Shown here piece after piece: positions 11,621 through 22,497 of a stretch of 64,000 nt of DNA. The translations under genes and the position numbers were made by a program. Positions within the stretch are counted from its first letter, which is position 1. Every line of letters starts with the position of its first letter. A model generated the notes under the pieces. That model was not told the origin of the DNA. It searched no databases and saw nothing but the letters and a program-made list of their open reading frames with translations. Source of the stretch: Brasenia schreberi (lineage: Eukaryota > Streptophyta > Magnoliopsida > Nymphaeales > Cabombaceae); the NCBI GenBank assembly GCA_036023115.1, contig JAYKKT010000086.1:17286001-17350000 (forward strand). The letters are read 5' to 3'.

Positions 11621-14589
11621 GTGTTCGGACTCATCCTTGAGGTCGTGATAATTCTGCACAAAATGATCATACTCTCACAATTTGTGATAGGAACTGAATC
11701 TTCCTCCTCGGGTCCTCTACCAATCGAACAAATCAAATATCAAGTTATCTGCCTAGGTCCAATGCCTCTAATCTCATTAGCAATGATCCCACCCACTCTA
11801 TCAATGTCCTCAAATCCATAGGTGGTCATTTTACCCTCCTCATGGGATCATCATATAGTGGCTTGAGCCGACTCACATAGAATACAAAATAAACCTTGAG
11901 TTGCACAGGTAGTAGTCCATAAGCAACAAATCCAATCCATTTGACTACCTTGAATGGTCTATCAAATCATGGCTTAATGGCCTAATGCATGCTCCTTGAC
12001 ATTACACAAACATACTCGATCTCTAACATTGAACTAATGCTCACATCTATGGTGATTTACACAAGTAATCATATGTGCACGACCTCTCTCAAGAGAGGCC
12101 TTAGCCTCCTCCAACAACTTGTCACTCCTCTAAGAGCACATCCTTGGTCTTTCGACTATCATAAGTAAGTGGATGCCTATCCTGTATATGGATCTCAAAT
12201 GGGAGATCGGAGTTAACCAGCATCAAGACCGACTTTTCCACAATTGCCCTCTTAAACTCTACAAATGTGTGATCATGATGGTCACTCCAAACTCAAGAAA
12301 CCAACTTCTTTGGTAGCTTTATCAAGGGGCTACAATCTTTGAGAAGCTCTAGGTGAACCGATGATAATAATTGGCTTGTCCCAAGAAACTCCTCAACTCG
12401 ATCAAACCATGAGGCAACTCCCACTCATCAATAGCATGGACCTTTTATTAGTCTATCTTCAAAAGTTTGCAGCTAACAATATGGTTCCTATCTGACAATT
12501 TTACACTTCTCCTTATTGACATAGAGAGAATGCTCTCCAAGCCTTGTAAAGACCATTTTAAGATGCTCAACATGCTCAACTAATTTCCTGCTATACATGA
12601 CTATACAAAACAAGTATCTAATAAGCTATGTAAAAACCTCATTCATAAGCCTACTAAAGATTGTTATGGTATTCGTGAGCCCAAATAGCATCAACAAAAA
12701 CTTGTAAGACCCAAAAAGAATAATCATAAGTCTTCTCCTCATCATAAGGAGCAATCTGCACCTACCAATAAATAGATGGTCGGTCCATCTTAATAAACCA
12801 CCTAGTACTGCTTAGGCGATCAAATAAATCAACAATTAAGATAAGGGAACATTAATCCCACATAGTAATCTTATTCAATGTCCTGTAGTCCACACATACA
12901 AATTGATAATCTTGCTTTTCTTGAATAGAATGGGAGAACCATATGGGCTCTTCTAAGGATGAATCATACCTACTTCAAGTAACTAACTAAGTTGGTGCCT
13001 TAACTCGATTGACTTAGAAGGTCTATCCAATAGGCCCATCAACAAGGTGGTTGTACATTTGGTGTGAACATAATCGCATGATCTATCTCATGTCTTTGTG
13101 GTAGCCTTTTAAGAAATTCTAAAGGCATCATCTCATGAAACTTGATCGAGACACCTTGCACAACACTTAGAATAGGTGTTGTGTCAATAAAAGGCTCCAC
13201 CGCTAAATTCACAACAAGAAGTGTCAACAACCCCTTCTTGAGGTTTGCTCTACTTGGATAGATAAGAAGGTGATGAAGGCAGTGACAATAAATGGTAACT
13301 CAGTTGGAGGTAGTGGTGGCTTGGGTAAAGGTATGGTAGGGCGGAACCACATGATTGTGATTGGCATAGGAGCATGCGTAGGGTGTGTTTGATGCATGGC
13401 ATAGGGGCACCAAAAGATGTAGGGAATGACACATGGGTGCTAGCACTAGTCCTTGTGCTACGAGTGGGTGACAATCCAATCGAGGTTTGCTATTATGCAC
13501 TAGGGGTCTGCCAGGGTTTGACCTAGTGTTGTTGCTAGATGGCAGGGGTGATGAGTTGCATCCCAACCGACTATGGGGTGCAACTAGACCAACTTGGGCT
13601 TTCTTTGAATTATACTAATGTACAAAGCTCGATTGAATCTCATCAACATACATAACTCTACCCAAATGAGGTACTGGAAGGGCCTTGGCTCTACGAAGAA
13701 CATTAATACCAAGAATCAAAGAGAAATTATCAAGAATTACGAAGAAGTCCATGTAACCCATCCAAGGTTCAACCTGAATATGCATGGCTATGGCCATGCC
13801 ATCAATGCCTTTGACTACAATATTTACTATCTTCAATATCTTATATGTAGCAACTATCCATAGACCCAAGGTTCTTACCAAAGGAGACACAAGAATAGAG
13901 TGAGAAATTTTACAATCTATCATTTGAAGAATTATATGAATGGCCAAGCATACTTCTACCACATCAAAATTAGCCTCATAGGTCTCCTACTATCAATATA
14001 TTGAGTAGCAAGAATGGTGTGGCAATAACATCATCCGCGGCCTTAGAAGGTGGCTCTTCTGACACCACATTGGTTGCAACTTGATTAGGATAATTTTATG
14101 CATAGCGTAGTCCACTACACTCAAATCAACCCTGGCCATGTGTAGCTTGACTCGCCACCCCAATTTGGCATCACCCTCTAAGTATAGAACGACAGTCAAT
14201 AATCAATCCTCCTTTGGTGTCCTCATATACTCTATTTGCTTGTTGTCCTAAACCCCATACAATTGCTTGGGTTGAAGCACTTTATGATGTCTAGAAAGTG
14301 GGAGAACATGAGCAGTTGAAGGTGACTTCTCCATAGGCCTCATTAAAGTTTGTAATGCATCGGTTGTAAGAAGAACAGGGGTGTATTGCTCGAAGAACTT
14401 TGACTAGCTCTATTACTATGGGCCATATCCAATTCACCTTGTAAATAAATAATGTGGGGTTCCAAGAAAGCCATGTGATCCTCCAAAGCTTAAGTGTAGG
14501 ATTCCATGACATAGGATGCTGGCCAAGGGACCAAATAGCATGAGAATGAGTTTGCACTATTGCCAGACCCGACCTTTTCTATATTTTTT
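11621..14589 (-). pseudogene. Decayed Ty3/gypsy internal region (gag-pol)
   Basis: Read on the minus strand: a gag remnant at about 14,560-14,290; an aspartic protease at 13,962-13,615 (ISHSILVSPLVRTLGL for the active-site region, then LILGINVLRRAKALPVPHLG); the RT amino end at 13,230-13,039 (EFLKRLPQRHEIDHAI); and an RT fragment around 12,990-12,880 (SPYGSPILF). The carboxy end of the integrase region lies at about 11,910-11,820 (VYFVFYVSRLKPLYDDPMRR). Every domain is broken by stops and indels, and the integrase core is not clearly visible. At about 3 kb the internal region is well short of a complete one. The order on the minus strand matches its LTRs at 14590-15115 (5') and 7719-11606 (3'). 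Confidence 0.75.
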
Positions 14590-15115
14590 TGTTATTAAAC
14601 CTATGAATTGAATATATATCTCTAAATAAAATATTTAATAATAGTTCATAAACAAATAATAAAGTGTCCTACCTTATGATGAATAAATATAAAAAACAAG
14701 CTAGTTTAACAAAGTGAAATCAAATGACATCAAATGGGAAGCCTAAAATCTATCAAACTGGACTACGCCGATCACGCCGAATCAAATGGAAAGCCATGTT
14801 TTGCCTGGATCTAACCTCCAAGAGTAAAATGATGAAGACTGAACAACTAGGGAGTCCCCGACTCCACCTAACTCATGCCTAACACCTCTCTCTCCCAAAG
14901 TGATAACATCTTACATTAAACAAATCAATAACTAGATTCTCTATTAAATCGAATATGATCTAACTTAATTCAAACAAGAACCTAGCTCATGTGCATCCAT
15001 GTGAGACCTCAAGTAACTCGCAACTCAATCAAGAAACTCACAATACATAAACTGGTTCAAATGTAGTGAAATAAAAAAAACCTCCTAAACTCACAAATAA
15101 AGTTGTAGAAGCTCT
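14590..15115 (-). repeat. Ty3/gypsy 5' LTR (right copy), degraded
   Basis: Aligns with 7719-8202 plus 11408-11606 across the LINE insertion point, but is heavily diverged and shortened. The boundaries are approximate: the left edge is placed at TGTTATTA near 14590, and the right edge where alignment to AAACCTCCTA ends. Divergence from its partner is far greater than between the LTRs at 20578 and 26497, so this element is much older. Confidence 0.55.
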
Positions 15116-15298
15116 GTTAGAAAAAGTTTTTTCTAAAATCCAAATCCTTAGGCTTTCTTGAAGAAACATCACAAATGATGGTAAAATATCCCTTACATTT
15201 CTTAGTAAGATCTTGCTTATTGATGAAGCAAGTTGCAGACTTTCGCAGACTTAGTTGAGTCTTGAAAATGCTTTAATAGTTCATGGAGACACATGAAG

Positions 15299-15618
15299 TA
15301 TTGGGTTCCTCCTCACGTGGAGGAGGTGGATCCACCTTATTAATGAGGTGAGAGAGAAAGAGAAAAAGGTAGAGAGAGTTGTGGTGGCATGACTTATAAT
15401 TTCATCATGTTTTATGTGTATTGCTATTTACTTTGGGCAGTAACTTTTAATTCCTCTAATGTCAGTGTTCTCTTTCATTTGCAGCAAGTAGAGTTTATGT
15501 TATTCATATTTTTTGCTTTGAGGGAGTTGTATAACAAGTGAAAATCTGGTTTTTCTTTCATTTCTTAGAGCAACCAAATTGAAGTAATTTTTTCAGTTCT
15601 TTGGGCCATTCAATATCA
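15299..15618 (+). repeat. Ty1/copia 5' LTR
   Basis: Aligns along its length with 17793-18122. Both begin near GGTTCCTCCTCACGTGGAGGAGGTGGA.CCACC and continue with AATGAG.TGAGAGAGAAAGAGAAAAAGG. The block TTTGCAG..AGGGTTTATGTT-like and a closing TTGGCCATTC.ATAT follow. The first dinucleotide has decayed from TG to TA. CACGTGGAGG includes a G-box-like CACGTG. The LTR is about 320 bp. Confidence 0.8.
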
Positions 15619-15642
15619 AATTACCACAAGTGAAAAGGAAAG

Positions 15643-16425
15643 ATGAAAGATTTATTATTTGTGAAAAAATTACATTTACCAAGATTTGCTGCCAAAAGCC
15701 GAGGCTAAATCTGATGAAGATTGGAGCTTTTGAGCATGAGATGGTTTGTGGCTTTATTCTAAGAATGGGTAGATGATAATGTTTTGAATCATATTGCTAA
15801 TGACTCACATGCCTAGAACTTTGTGGGAGAAGCTTGAGACCTTGTATGCCTCCAAGTCTGGGAACAATAAATTGTTTTTGTTGAAGCAAAGTGCTATGAA
15901 CTTGAGTTACAAGGATGGTAGTTCTATCTCTCGATCACTTGAGTGATTTTCAAGGATGCTTTGACCTATTATTTGGCATGGGTGTGAAATTTGAAGATGA
16001 AATTTTGGGACTTTGGTTGCTTAATACTCTACCCGATTCTTGAGAAAATCTCGTAGTCACTTTGACTAGTTTTGCTCCCGGAGGTGTTGTGACCATGAAT
16101 TATGTAAAGACCGTTGTTTTGAATGAAGAAGTCGACGACGAACTCAAGTGCAGGCATCCTCTTCACAATCGAGAGGTTTTGTTTCGAAAAGGGGGAGAAG
16201 CATGAGAGGATCAGGGACAAGGCAATAGAGGCAAAAGCAAGAGTAGAAGCAAATCAAGGTCTAAATACAAAAACCTTGAGTGTGACTATTGTGGTAAAAA
16301 AGGGCATGTCCCAAGGTTCTGCTACCAATGGAAAAAGGAGAACAAGAAGTAACAAGGCAAACAACAAAAGAAGGATAATGATAATGATGATCGTGTTGCC
16401 ACCACTACCGGATGAGATCTTGTGA
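15643..16425 (+). pseudogene. Ty1/copia gag remnant
   Basis: The ATG at 15643 opens a recognisable copia gag: a short leader ending in KSDEDW, then LWEKLETLYASKSGNNKLFL (about 15,815-15,885), typical of the UBN2-type gag of plant copia elements. A CX2CX4HX4C zinc knuckle lies at 16281-16322 (CDYCGKKGHVPRFC). The frame is interrupted by several stops and shifts (for example after SISRSLE near 15,940), so no capsid protein could be made. The zinc knuckle itself is intact. Confidence 0.75.
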
Positions 16426-16439
16426 TTATCTGTAATGAG

Positions 16440-16860
16440 AATTTGATTAATGTTGCTTGTGATGAGACCAAATTTGGGTTGTTGACAAGTGGTGCTTGTT
16501 TTCATGTGACATCTAGGAAGGATTTCTTCACATCTTATACTCCCGGTGATTATGGGGTTTTGAAGATGGGTAATGATGGTATGTTAAAGGTGATTGGCAT
16601 TGGCAATGTTTGTTTGGTAACCAAGAATGGACAAAGTTGATTTTGAAGAATGTCGACACGCACTAGACATCGTTGCATCCGATTTACGCTAGTGTTCTTG
16701 ATGATGATGGCTATTTTAGTACCTTGGTGGTGGACAATGGAAACTCTCCAAGGGTTCTTTGGTCAGGCACATGGAAAGAAGTGTTCAGGTTTGTACCGAC
16801 CAAAGCTTAGTTTCTGTTGATGTTGTTAATATACCGAGCGTGATAATCAAGTCAAAGTTA
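16440..16860 (+). pseudogene. Ty1/copia protease remnant
   Basis: TSGACFHVTSRKDFF at about 16,480-16,530 corresponds to the Asp-Ser-Gly-Ala active site of copia proteases, with the catalytic aspartate replaced by threonine. The following GVLKMGNDGMLKVIGIGNVC is typical of the domain. Downstream, an interrupted pre-integrase segment runs to about 16,860 (VLDDDGYFST, then an RLSHIS-like stretch just beyond). The frame stops at 16640. Confidence 0.75.
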
Positions 16861-17745
16861 TGACATAAGAGACTTAGCCACATTAGTGAGAAGGCATTGA
16901 AAATAAACTTGTTAGAAGTCGTGATGTTATCTTTGTGGCAGATCAAACGATTGAAGACATTAATAAGGACGAGAAGGCATAATCTTCATATAAATGACTT
17001 AGTTGACTTTGATCCAATCATAGAATGTCACATACTTGATGCAGTCGAGTCTACTAGTCATGATGTTGTGGAGAGTCATACTCCAGATGATGAGCTTACA
17101 ATTCTACTTAGGCAATCAATGAGACATCATATTCCATACACTTGTTATTCACTAGAAGAATATGTTTTCTTACTAACGGGAGAGAAGTAGAGTATTATAC
17201 AAAGGCCATGGAGAGTGAGCATAGTAAAGAGAATTAGAATGCTGTGAAGTAGATTTTGTGTTATTTTTGTAGAACTTCTAGACTGAAACTTTATTTTGAA
17301 TATGCAAAACATATTCTTTGTAGCTATAAAGATTCAGATATAGGTAAAGATATTGATTCAAGTAAGTCTACTTCTAGATATTTAATTATCTTTGTAGGGG
17401 GAGTTGTAGCTTGGCAATCAAGATTGCAAAAGTATGTTGCATTATCTGCTATGGAAGTAGAATTCTTTGCTATTATAGAAATGTACAAAGAATTGATTTG
17501 GATGAAGAAATTTATGCATAAACTTAGTTTTACTCAAGATAGGTATGTCTTATTTGGTGATAGTTAGAGTGTTATATCTCTTCGAACGAATTATACTTTT
17601 CATGATAGTTTAATCATATTAATGTGAGGTATTATTAGATATAGGATATAGTGAAATCGAAATTATTGGAGCTTGAGAAGATTCACATAGATGATAATGG
17701 GTCAGACATGTTGAGTAAGACTCTGTCACGAGGAAAATTATAAGC
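16861..17745 (+). pseudogene. Ty1/copia pol remnant, integrase/RT core missing
   Basis: An interrupted integrase/RT linker (VESTSHDVVESHTPDDELT, SLEEYVFL) is followed abruptly by copia RNase H: DSSKSTSRYLIIFVGGVVAW, then LQKYVALSAMEVEFFAIIEM (17,340-17,480) and FTQDRYVLFGDS, ending with a KIHIDDNGSDMLSKT-like tail near 17,720. The integrase catalytic core and nearly all of the RT fingers and palm are absent. The whole internal region is about 2.2 kb instead of about 4 kb, so this is a large internal deletion derivative. Confidence 0.8.
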
Positions 17746-17778
17746 TTCCTACTTGATTGGTGGTTTGTTAATCACCTC

Positions 17779-17792
17779 TCGGAGGAGGAGTT
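17779..17792 (+). other. Copia polypurine tract
   Basis: The purine run CGGAGGAGGAGTT ends immediately before the TGTTAGG start of the 3' LTR. Position and composition fit the plus-strand primer. Confidence 0.65.
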
Positions 17793-18122
17793 TGTTAGGT
17801 TCCTCCTCACGTGGAGGAGGTGGACCCACCTCATTAATGAGATGAGAGAGAAAGAGAAAAAGGATGGAGAAGAGTTGGTGTGTAATGGCTTGTAATTTTA
17901 CCATATTTCAGGGCTATTACTATTTGCTTTGAGCGGTGGTAACCTTTAATTTCTCCAATGTAGGTGTCCGCTTTCATTTGCAGTCAATAGGGTTTATGTT
18001 TTTCAAGATTTTTGCTTTAAGAAGGTTTATAAGACATGCAAATCTAGGTTTTTCGCTTTATTTTTCTTTGAGTAACAACGAAACTGAAGCAATTTCTTTG
18101 ATTCTTTTGGCCATTCGATATT
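17793..18122 (+). repeat. Ty1/copia 3' LTR
   Basis: Begins TGTTAGGTTCCTCCTCACG and aligns with 15299-15618. The right edge is approximate, where the match to the 5' LTR ends after GGCCATTCGATAT. The many differences between the LTRs indicate an old insertion. Confidence 0.8.
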
Positions 18123-20427
18123 TTTAAGCAAGGAGACAACCATTTTTGCAACATTATTAAGGAGGTTTGAGATTTATTTTGGGCCTCTTTTGAGTTTTTA
18201 TTGTGTCTTTCTCTAGTTTGTTTGAGTGCTTGATTGTGGGTTGATTGTTTCTTACTTAACATATTTTCATTATTCGTAGTGAGTAAAGGTGATATTATTG
18301 TATTTGGTGATATCTTGTTATACTCATATATTTTTTATTATTTAATTTTTTTTACACATACATATTGGAAGATCGTTTATAAATTTCATTTATCAAATTT
18401 AGATACCTAGAAAGAGTTTTGAGGCTTCCACAAGTTATCTTTTGGCTTCTTTTCTTATCGTAGAAGGTTTTCTCGGATGTGATCACGTAGAAGGTTTTCT
18501 GATGTCACTGTGGCCGCCTGATCTATCCCACGGTATTCTACTGCTGGCCATGCTCTAGATGACGCTCTCACCCAACAGCAATTCACTCTTTTTGAAAGTG
18601 AATAGATTGATGAATCCACCAAATACTGATTCCACACAAATCGAAAATCCAATCGGGAGAGTTCATGCTTAAGATAAGTTGGGTGGTCATTTAGAGCCAA
18701 GCATAAAGAAGGGCAAAGTTTGCAAGTACTTGTAGAAGCCTTTGCTTGAAGGAGAAAAAGTAAAAGCTGACATTAAAAGAACTTTTATCGTCCTAATTTG
18801 AGAGGTTAGATTAATAATACGCAAATGCAGTAGAAACCTCAGCCAAACCGTGCCATGAATGGTTGAACCGCCGTAAACCAATTATGGGCTGTGTGATATC
18901 AAAGGAGATGACAAGAGAAGTCTAAAGAAGCTTTTCTTAATTAGACAGCGGCAGCCTTCAGATCCTATGATGATAGACGATCAGCACCAGAGCTTATAAA
19001 GTCATAACTAGAAGGATGGATTAATCATAGAGAGATCGGCCATTGGTTCCTTATTTGCATTGCGCGAGAATGGGCATCGCTAGTTCCCGCATTTTCTTCT
19101 TCTTTGTTTCCTTTGCTTCCTATCATTTCTTCAACGAATGCACTACTGTTTATCCCATTGATCTTAGCTTTTTGTCAGCCCGCCATATCTTACATGATGA
19201 ACTATTGCTTCGTTTGTATGTTTCGGCAAAATAAGCTCGTCATGTTTTGAATTAGATGGCTAATAACAACCTATTGTGTACAATACATAAATATGATAGT
19301 AAACCAAGCTAACCTATTTAGTTGGATACATATACATGCTCTTAGTTGTCAAGAATTTCATTCTTATAAACAAATGTTTCAACGAAATCTTTTGGCTTAA
19401 CCGATAACAGTTAAATTTAGAGAAAAGTTTCCGGAATTTGATGAGCAAGCACATGTGTTCATCCGGCTCACATCTCATTTAAGATGAGTTCAACATGTGA
19501 ACTAGATCAAAAGTAGCTGGTTAATATCAATAGTTCAACCCTTCTGTAAACATGTATATCACAAAAACAAGTATAAAAATAGAGTTGCATGAGATAGTCA
19601 TCAACAACCTCTGTACCACATGTAATAACAACAACAACCAATATATCCTCAACAGCTTCAGCATCAACCATAATACTAGATTGTTCATCAGCATCATGGC
19701 AGGTCCAACCTATGTGACAAACCAATTAACTCGAAGTTTCTGAATTTGGCAAAACAATGATAGTTTTTCATTTGATTCACTTAAATAGGAAACAAAGAAT
19801 CGTCTCGAAGCCGTTTCAAATCTTTTTTTCTAAAATAGGGCGAATACGCCCTCAAAGAGTTGTGCTAATATATGTCAGAAAAAATATATAAAACTCATTT
19901 AGCGACGGTCTGAAACATTCATTTTCAAGCAGACTTTTTATATCATGAACAGTAACCAAACCGAGACGTCGTCAGTTGCGATAACGATTCTGATTCCGGT
20001 GACGGATGGTACAGTTCAGGTTTAACCGATTCTCAACCGGCGATGTCTACAACCAGGGGCTATATTCATGGGTGTTGCCACAAGTGTGGCCTGCTGAAGT
20101 AAACGTCCCTCGTAAGAAACCGCGTTTCACTGAGAACCTTCTTGGCAATCTCTAAGCTTACGACATTCGCATGTCGACAGTATTGAAGTTGTGACCTTCA
20201 AGTTGAAGATTCTTTCTAGAATGATCACGAAGTAGGGAGAAAGATTGATCCTTCCTTGTTTTTTCTATGCTAGCAAGTGGGTTGCTTGATACTTATAAGA
20301 TAGAAACAATATTGGGGAGAGGAGAGGGAAGACTAAGTAACAAATACAGAGAGAGCTTCTTGTTTCAAGGATATTCTTCATATGTCCTAATTGTGACATT
20401 AACTAAAATTCTACATCCGCCCAACTA
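18123..20427. other. Intergenic DNA
   Basis: No gene recognised. A short imperfect tandem repeat of CGTAGAAGGTTTTCT lies near 18,460-18,500. The frame at 19070-19234 is listed separately. Other frames are short and motif-free. Confidence 0.45.
19070..19234 (+). other. Small open frame with signal-peptide-like start
   Basis: From ATG at 19070 the 54-codon frame begins MGIASSRIFFFFVSFASYHF, a short charged start followed by a hydrophobic stretch, which resembles a secretory signal peptide. The remaining residues show no family I recognise and no cysteine pattern of a known peptide hormone. It could be a chance frame, a first exon, or a small secreted peptide. An earlier in-frame ATG at 19043 would bury the hydrophobic segment. 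No promoter or downstream exon is evident. Confidence 0.15.
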
Positions 20428-20525
20428 GCAATGGGTCACCTGGTTACGCGTTCAACCAACATATTAAAGGTCACGAGTTCGATACCTGGAGGCTTGCATC
20501 ATAATAAGGATGAAAAGGCTTTTGC
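20428..20525 (+). mobile_element. SINE-like, tRNA-derived fragment
   Basis: GGTCACCTGGTTACGCG, followed by GGTCACGAGTTCGATACC, resembles the A- and B-box head of tRNA-derived SINEs. The same GGTCA.GAGTTC.ATA core recurs at 29480-29575 and 30085-30200 and, on the other strand, at 44815-44920. The tail is unclear. Confidence 0.5.
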
Positions 20526-20572
20526 AATTTCCAGACTAGTAGTTAAAGGGAATTTCTACATGTTCAGGGGCT

Positions 20573-20577
20573 CTTTT
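20573..20577 (+). repeat. Target-site duplication of gypsy element, left
   Basis: CTTTT directly before the LTR start TGTCACACC; identical to 28213-28217. Confidence 0.85.
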
Positions 20578-22478
20578 TGTCACACCCGCACGGGTCGCGA
20601 CCACGACCCAGCCCGAGCCGATGCCACGTGGCCGCTTCTCGCACGGGCGTGATGGTGAGCATTAAACAAATACAATACCAATTTAATTCAAACTCAAGAA
20701 ATATCTAACTGAAATAAATATTAATATCGAAGTTCTAAACAACACGTCCAAAATGGTGCGGGGCTCACCTAACAATAACCCCGAATAAAAGACTTTCTAA
20801 ATTATTCAACACTTATCATACCATCTAAAATAAAAATGTTGCTCTATCAAACTCCTACTCTGCTCCGTGTGCCTTCGAAGTGCTAGCTTCAGGATGAGCT
20901 GTAAAACAATAGGGTGAGCTCCTATACATAGCTCAGTAGGGAGGTTAAACATCTTTAAACAGAAAACATACTAAAAGCATGCATAGTTTCACAATCATTT
21001 CATAACAAACATATTTACCTTGAAATCATGATCTCAAATTCATACGCACACACTCACACACGCACACACATCATTAGTTTCGATAATTACAGCCCATACT
21101 GTGTGTGCCCCAAAGGCCACGGGAGTCGTCCGGCCCTCCCTAACGTGACCTCGGTAACCCCGTCCATGACGGTAACCACGCCGACTCTCACGGTAGAGTG
21201 CCCGGGAACACACCCTGTATTCGCCCCAAGCCGGATCGCCCGAGGGACCTGCAAGTCTCTAGAGACCCCACACAAACCACACTACGGCTCGTATATTCAC
21301 ACGTCATTACATTTCTAAAACCAATTATAGTTCATCACATTCACAATTCATATCCAGATCCACGAATATCCAAATCAAACTCATATCCACACAACATTTA
21401 AATACCATGTTCACACAACACATGCATATCAAAACATGTTCTTTATCAAACAGTGTCATAAACATGTTCTATTTAAAAGGCATATCAAATAACCCATAAT
21501 TGCGAATAACATTTCACAAACTTCAATAAAACAATTATTAATCATGCACATTGAAATCTTTCTAAAACAGTAAAATCACTTCTAGCATGGTTCTGTAAAA
21601 GAATGCATAACCCCCTACCTGAAGGAGCGCTAAGATCCAGTCCCCAAACTGCTCGGCCACTCTTATCACCACCAAATCCTCCAATTTTAATCTCTAAACA
21701 ATTACAAATAATTGAAACATTAAAATTTATTTAACTATAAGTCTAACGAAACAAACTATATCCGAATCGGATCCCAAACCCCAATTTGGATCCGTTTAAG
21801 CTATCCGAGATCCAAATCGATACCCAATTTCATATTTGATCTGAATGAGTGACACAATAGGTAGCTTGTATCATTGTGTCAATAGAGAACCTTTAACTAT
21901 TGACATATGTCTTATTCTTAACCCAGAAACCCATTTCAAGGCACGACCCAAACTGGACCCGTTTCCGACACAGAACCTATTTTGACACAGAACTGGTTCT
22001 TAATACGCGACACGAGGACACGACACGAATCAGTGTCGGTTCATGACAATCCAGACACGACATGACATGGAAATGAGGGACATGCCCAAAAGTTTTTTTT
22101 TTTTTCCAGCATCATCGTCGGTTTCCGGCGAATCACAACCGTTTTCTAGCCAAATCGACACCATTGCCTACCTACCCCACCAAAACGCGTAGTTCTACCT
22201 TAAACCTTTAATCCAAGCCCAAAACGATAATTTTCAACAAGTTTTTCATCAAAATCAGGAAAAAAAATGAAAATCTGAAAAATAAGTCAACTTACCGGAT
22301 TCCGGCCGATTCCTCTCGTTTTTCGGCTGGTTCGAGGCTGCCCCAACTCCCTGGACAATCTACTGTGAAGGGCCCTTTTAAAGGCCCTTCGTGTTCCAGG
22401 CTGTGCGTTACTGCACAGCTTGTGCAGTAACGCTCGGGCGTTACTACACAGTCTGTGCAGTAACGCTTAAGCGTTACA
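20578..22478 (-). repeat. Ty3/gypsy 3' LTR (left copy), 1,901 bp
   Basis: Bounded TGTCACACC...GCGTTACA on the plus strand. It is nearly identical to 26497-28212, with on the order of twenty to twenty-five single-base differences by eye, mostly transitions. It contains a 167-bp stretch (from about 21,788) that is missing from the other LTR. Its right end holds an array of GCGTTAC/GTAACGC palindromes. Open frames within it (such as 21028-21318) recur in the other LTR only because the LTRs are copies. Confidence 0.92.
22405..22476. repeat. Palindrome array at the LTR end
   Basis: Three inverted repeats in series: a perfect 13-bp stem with 3-nt loop at 22405-22433 (GCGTTACTGCACA / TGTGCAGTAACGC), a 14-bp near-perfect palindrome at 22438-22466, and the perfect 16-bp palindrome TAACGCTTAAGCGTTA at 22461-22476. 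On the element's own strand this is the first 70 bp or so of U3. The partner LTR has only a collapsed version. Confidence 0.85.
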
Positions 22479-22497
22479 TTCTAACCCCCTTAAAGAA
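22479..22497 (-). other. Gypsy polypurine tract
   Basis: On the minus strand TTTCTTTAAGGGGGTTAGAA leads directly into the LTR start TGTAACGC. The AAGGGGG core is the likely plus-strand primer. Confidence 0.7.

Noticed and set aside
13250..13566. Two overlapping minus-strand frames rich in Ser/Pro/His
   Set aside because: They lie in the gag-protease spacer of the decayed gypsy element and match no domain; likely degenerate gag linker.
15299..15330. CACGTG in the copia LTR as a G-box regulating a nearby gene
   Set aside because: The nearest gene is about 15 kb away; the motif may only serve the LTR itself.
21028..21401. Open frames in the left gypsy LTR that recur almost identically at 26947-27240
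   Set aside because: The conservation comes from the two LTRs being copies of one another, not from selection on a protein.
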